From Cyclospora cayetanensis (Eukaryota; Apicomplexa; Conoidasida; Eucoccidiorida; Eimeriidae): a stretch of DNA of 64,000 bases. Shown piece after piece: positions 61,401 through 64,000 of this stretch (the stretch's first letter is position 1; every line of letters starts with the position of its first letter). The notes under the pieces are model-generated. The model was not told where the DNA came from. It did no database searches and saw only the letters and a program-made list of their open reading frames with translations. The stretch lies in the NCBI RefSeq assembly GCF_002999335.1, contig NW_020312458.1, positions 1 through 64,000 on the forward strand, in the 5' to 3' direction. The translations under genes were made by a program, and so were the position numbers.

Positions 61401-62995
61401 CCTTGGACTATTATGGTCTGCCACGCAGAAAAGCAGCAGCCATTCCCCGCTGGCGTGCAGCAGCAGCAGCTGCAGCCGCTGCAGCAGTGGCGAGCCGTGC
61501 AGCTATCGGGGTTGCTGCTACTGCGGCTGTCACCATCGCATGGAGCACATGAGGGAGATGGTCCTGCAGCAGAACTCGCCTTTTGGTGTAGCTGCTGCAG
61601 CAGAAATTTGTTGAAAACGAAGTGCCCTGCAGAGCCTCGTGGGAGTGCCTTCGAGCTGCTGCTGCTGCCGCATGTGATGCAAGATCTTACCGGATGGTCC
61701 TGGTGCTTCTGGATCTGTTGCAGCTGCAGCTGCTGCTGCAGCGAAAGCGTGAGGTCGATGTGTTCAGAGAAGAGAAGGGAGTGTGTGGACGTGCTGAAAC
61801 CAGAGAGCAGCAGGTAGCAAAGCTTTGCTTCCCTTTCCAGAATCCGCCTAAAGTCGGCTATTTGCTGCGGCTGCAGCCCACTGAAGTGCTGCTGCTGCTG
61901 CTGCAGCTCAAACAACTCAGGGGGAGAGGCTGAGCCCTTAGTAGTGCCATCCTGTCCTGAGGCTTCTCGAAGCTGAACCTCTCCAAAATCAACGCCCGCA
62001 GTTCTGCAACACACTCCTACTCGAGGGCATCCCGAGTGGTTCCCACTGTAGAAGACTTGCTGCTGCAGCTCAAGAGCAGTAGCGGCAGCAGTTTCGGCTG
62101 CCGCAGCGTGGTGAAGCTGCACAGCGTCCCCCCACTGCCAAGTAAACAGGGGTATAAGCCTCACACCCTCGAGGGCAAAGACGGGTAGAGGGTCTAACCC
62201 CTCTTCCGCTGCTGCTGCAGCTATGTCGGGGAGGGCACCAGCTGTGGTTCTGTGTGTAACGACGCAAAGATAATAGCCGCAGAGGAGTCGAATCGCGCCT
62301 AGAATACCGAAAATGCGAAAGGCAGCAAAACAGCAGCACGCATTCAAACCACAGATCCCCCCAGTGGCCTTGCAATTGCCGTTCTCGATACTGCTTTGGA
62401 GAGTATGGCAGTCTGTCAGAATGAGGCTTGCGTCGTCGTTACTTCTTTTGCTGCCCGAGACATCAGATTCAGCGCCTTGATGCTGCTGCTGCTGCTGCTG
62501 CTGCTGGTTGTGTGGTCGCAGCCTCAGCTGAAGGAAGTCTGCGTTGTGGCTCTGCTGCTGCAGCTGTAGTACGTACATGCGTTCCTGCTGCCGCAGCATG
62601 TCTCTCGTTGAGTGGAACGCTCCTGCAGTAGAAAGGCAGTGCTGTTCGCAGCGGATGAAGCCGCTGTCGAGGCTGCTGCTGTTGCCACGATTGTTGCCAT
62701 GGGGCTTGTCAGTGATGCTGTCGTTTTTGTAGGTGTCGTCGACGTTGCTGCTCTTGCTCTTACTGGTGGCGTCTACCACTGCTGCTGGACTCAGCACAGC
62801 CTTCCTGAGTGTCAGCAGACGGCCGAAGCATGTGCAGCTGCAGCAGTGACCTCTAAGGCTTCCGCAGTCAGTACCGTTGCCACTTGACGCAGAAGCTGCC
62901 TGTTGTGATTGGAGGTGGTACTGCGGGTTAAGGGCGATGAGGCATATCTTATCTGGTAAATCGTAGACTGTAATTTCCCTCAGGGAGACTCCCAT
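58405..62995 (-). CDS. FIG4: SAC-domain phosphoinositide phosphatase, FIG4-like
   Basis: The product is a membrane-associated SAC-family lipid phosphatase; FIG4 acts in the Fab1/PIKfyve-Vac14 complex on endolysosomal PI(3,5)P2. Two exons: 62995-59346 and 58780-58405, joined at CAGAG|GTGTGC and GTTGCAG in phase 2; about 1341 aa. Start ATG 62995 gives MGVSLREITVYDLPDKICLI, matching the family's first strand. SAC blocks: LCGYYLCVVTHRT, QFAAGTRFYSRGL, GVANEVECEQMIW, VVFVRGSIPLYWRHEN, VDLVRQSHPVEGRLS, the catalytic RFNCIDCLDRTN (Cys about residue 929), and HISIQYAGSPAL. The join YRPWTAHSRANAFYALQR then YVSNKVFDTERQRAIFLL, and VANEVE, favour FIG4 over SAC1 or synaptojanin. FIG4 proteins are about 900 aa; the excess is poly-Gln/Ala/Ser insertions between blocks. 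Residues of the CX5R(T) loop are intact, so activity is expected. Confidence 0.9.
62466..62512 (-). repeat. CAG poly-Gln tract in FIG4-like gene
   Basis: A CTG run on the plus strand encodes a poly-Gln stretch near residues 162-173. Shorter Gln, Ala and Ser runs recur through the gene (for example near 61465, 61720, 61890 and 60890). Confidence 0.88.
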
Positions 62996-64000
62996 GCTGC
63001 GGTACAGGCCGTAGCCTAGAGCCTCGCCAAATAGGCAGACGGTGGATGGTACTGGGGCTGCTGGGCAGAGCTTTGTGAGGAGCTTGGAAAGCGCGAAAGG
63101 CTGAGCTTCTCTCGGTGAAACTGCGCTGCGCTTGTGTTTCTTTTTGCACAGTGCAGACTTTGTGCCTGTTGCCTCTCTGCTCGGCCCTTGTTCCTGACCC
63201 TTTCAAAAGCTCCCTTTTCTTCTTCTCCAGAGGACGACGTCGCTGCTGCGTCCGACGTCTTTGGCTGTGACAAACGGCGTGAACTACTTGCTGCCACCAT
63301 ATCGCTCCTTTACCCAGGCTTTTTCTCTCTCTCTCTCCCTCTCGAGTTTTGAAGGTGGGAAAGTAGAGACGGCGAAGGTAGCGACTAGTGAAAGCCACGT
63401 TGCAGGAACGTCGCGGGCAGCAAGGGCATTCTCCTCTGGAATAAAAGAAATAGATGCCCCGCCCTTGAGTCACCTTAACGGCGCACACATGTCTGTACAC
63501 GCTCTGCTGGAAACCTTTGACAGCAGGTCACCCCGTGGATTTTGTGGATAGAAGCAGCGTGGCCAGCGAGTCGATCCCCGAGGCTTCCTACACAGCCGTA
63601 TACAGACCGCTCAGCTGAAAATGACGCTATTTCATCGCTTAGAATCCATGGCTTAGAGCATACAAGGAAAGGATTAGCAGCAAAAACGCAAACCAAGAAG
63701 CTACGCGAGGCCCCAGCCCCCCGCGAGTTAAGCTGGGGGGCTGCCATGGCGGATGCTGTTTGCAGATTCCCCTCCCCTGGCGCTGCTGCTCCTCTTGTTC
63801 TCCTTTCAAGGAAAAACTCTTGCAAATCTATAAGTGCAACAATAAGAGGAACGGGAAGAACACCTCCTCTTTCTTCCTTTTGCAGCCTTGGCCCCTCTTC
63901 ACCGTATCAACCCCGCGCGCCTCACGTGTCAGCGCGCTGGAGGCATACTCTCTCGTGTCGCTCTTGCACTGCAGTGCACTGTAACGATCGCCTTACAGCT
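62996..64000. other. Upstream of FIG4-like gene, no gene seen
   Basis: This probably holds the promoter and 5' UTR of the FIG4-like gene. Open frames on both strands (63016-63500, 63475-63825) show no family motif. A 9-bp GC-rich inverted repeat (63714-63722 with 63735-63743) lies near the right end. A CTTTTGCAG acceptor-like site near 63884 could start an exon that runs off the window. Confidence 0.45.
63714..63743. repeat. GC-rich hairpin
   Basis: CAGCCCCCC (63714-63722) pairs exactly with GGGGGGCTG (63735-63743) across a 12-nt loop. Confidence 0.85.

Noticed and set aside
58405..62995. SAC1 or synaptojanin identity for the phosphatase
   Set aside because: No C-terminal membrane pair or 5-phosphatase domain is present, and the PWTAHS...RYVSNKVFD region matches FIG4 best.
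1..64000. tRNA, rRNA, telomeric repeats, retroelements or viral genes
   Set aside because: I looked for B-box-like GGTTCGAATCC, AAACCCT-type arrays and reverse-transcriptase/integrase motifs. Only isolated TTCGAATC fragments without an A-box were found.

Overview
The window looks like nuclear DNA of a coccidian apicomplexan, most likely Eimeria or a close relative. The evidence is long CAG/CTG tracts read as poly-Gln, poly-Ala or poly-Ser inside conserved proteins, genes with many small introns full of TG/CATA microsatellites and minisatellites, and a sharp alternation between repeat-rich and repeat-poor chromosome segments, as known for Eimeria tenella. Genus is an inference; no rRNA, tRNA or telomeric repeat was found to confirm it.

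Left repeat-rich segment (about 1-23.5 kb). A minus-strand coiled-coil gene (about 386-4442) is built from eight exons. Divergent from it is a plus-strand RNase P/MRP subunit, POP4/Rpp29 (about 5488-7054). Next is a very large plus-strand gene for the double-cassette helicase ASCC3/Slh1 (8476-23503). I resolve it into 19 exons whose splice phases are all compatible, giving about 2719 residues.

Repeat-poor segment (about 23.5-58.3 kb). CAG tracts vanish, base composition is plainer and coding density is low. Two genes are clear. One is a minus-strand axonemal dynein intermediate chain of the DNAI1 type (41365 to about 46872), reconstructed from about 15 small exons. The other, divergent from it and about 1 kb away, is a plus-strand four-domain voltage-gated cation channel with an EEEE selectivity filter (47866-54915). 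Several smaller multi-exon genes are only partly readable: 24.3-24.8 kb minus, a 159-aa secreted/membrane protein at 25.8-26.2 kb plus, 27-27.9 kb plus, 29.1-29.3 kb plus, 31.5-32.3 kb minus, and 34.8-40.9 kb plus. A near-perfect 67-bp palindrome lies at 29728-29794.

Right repeat-rich segment (about 58.4-64 kb). A minus-strand SAC-domain phosphoinositide phosphatase of the FIG4 type (58405-62995) has its core intact but is swollen by poly-Gln/Ala/Ser insertions.

The genes are mostly independent eukaryotic housekeeping functions: tRNA processing, ribosome rescue or alkylation repair, and endolysosomal PI(3,5)P2 control. The divergent dynein-chain and Ca-type channel pair is the one arrangement suggesting a shared role, possibly in the flagellated microgamete. 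That link is inference only.
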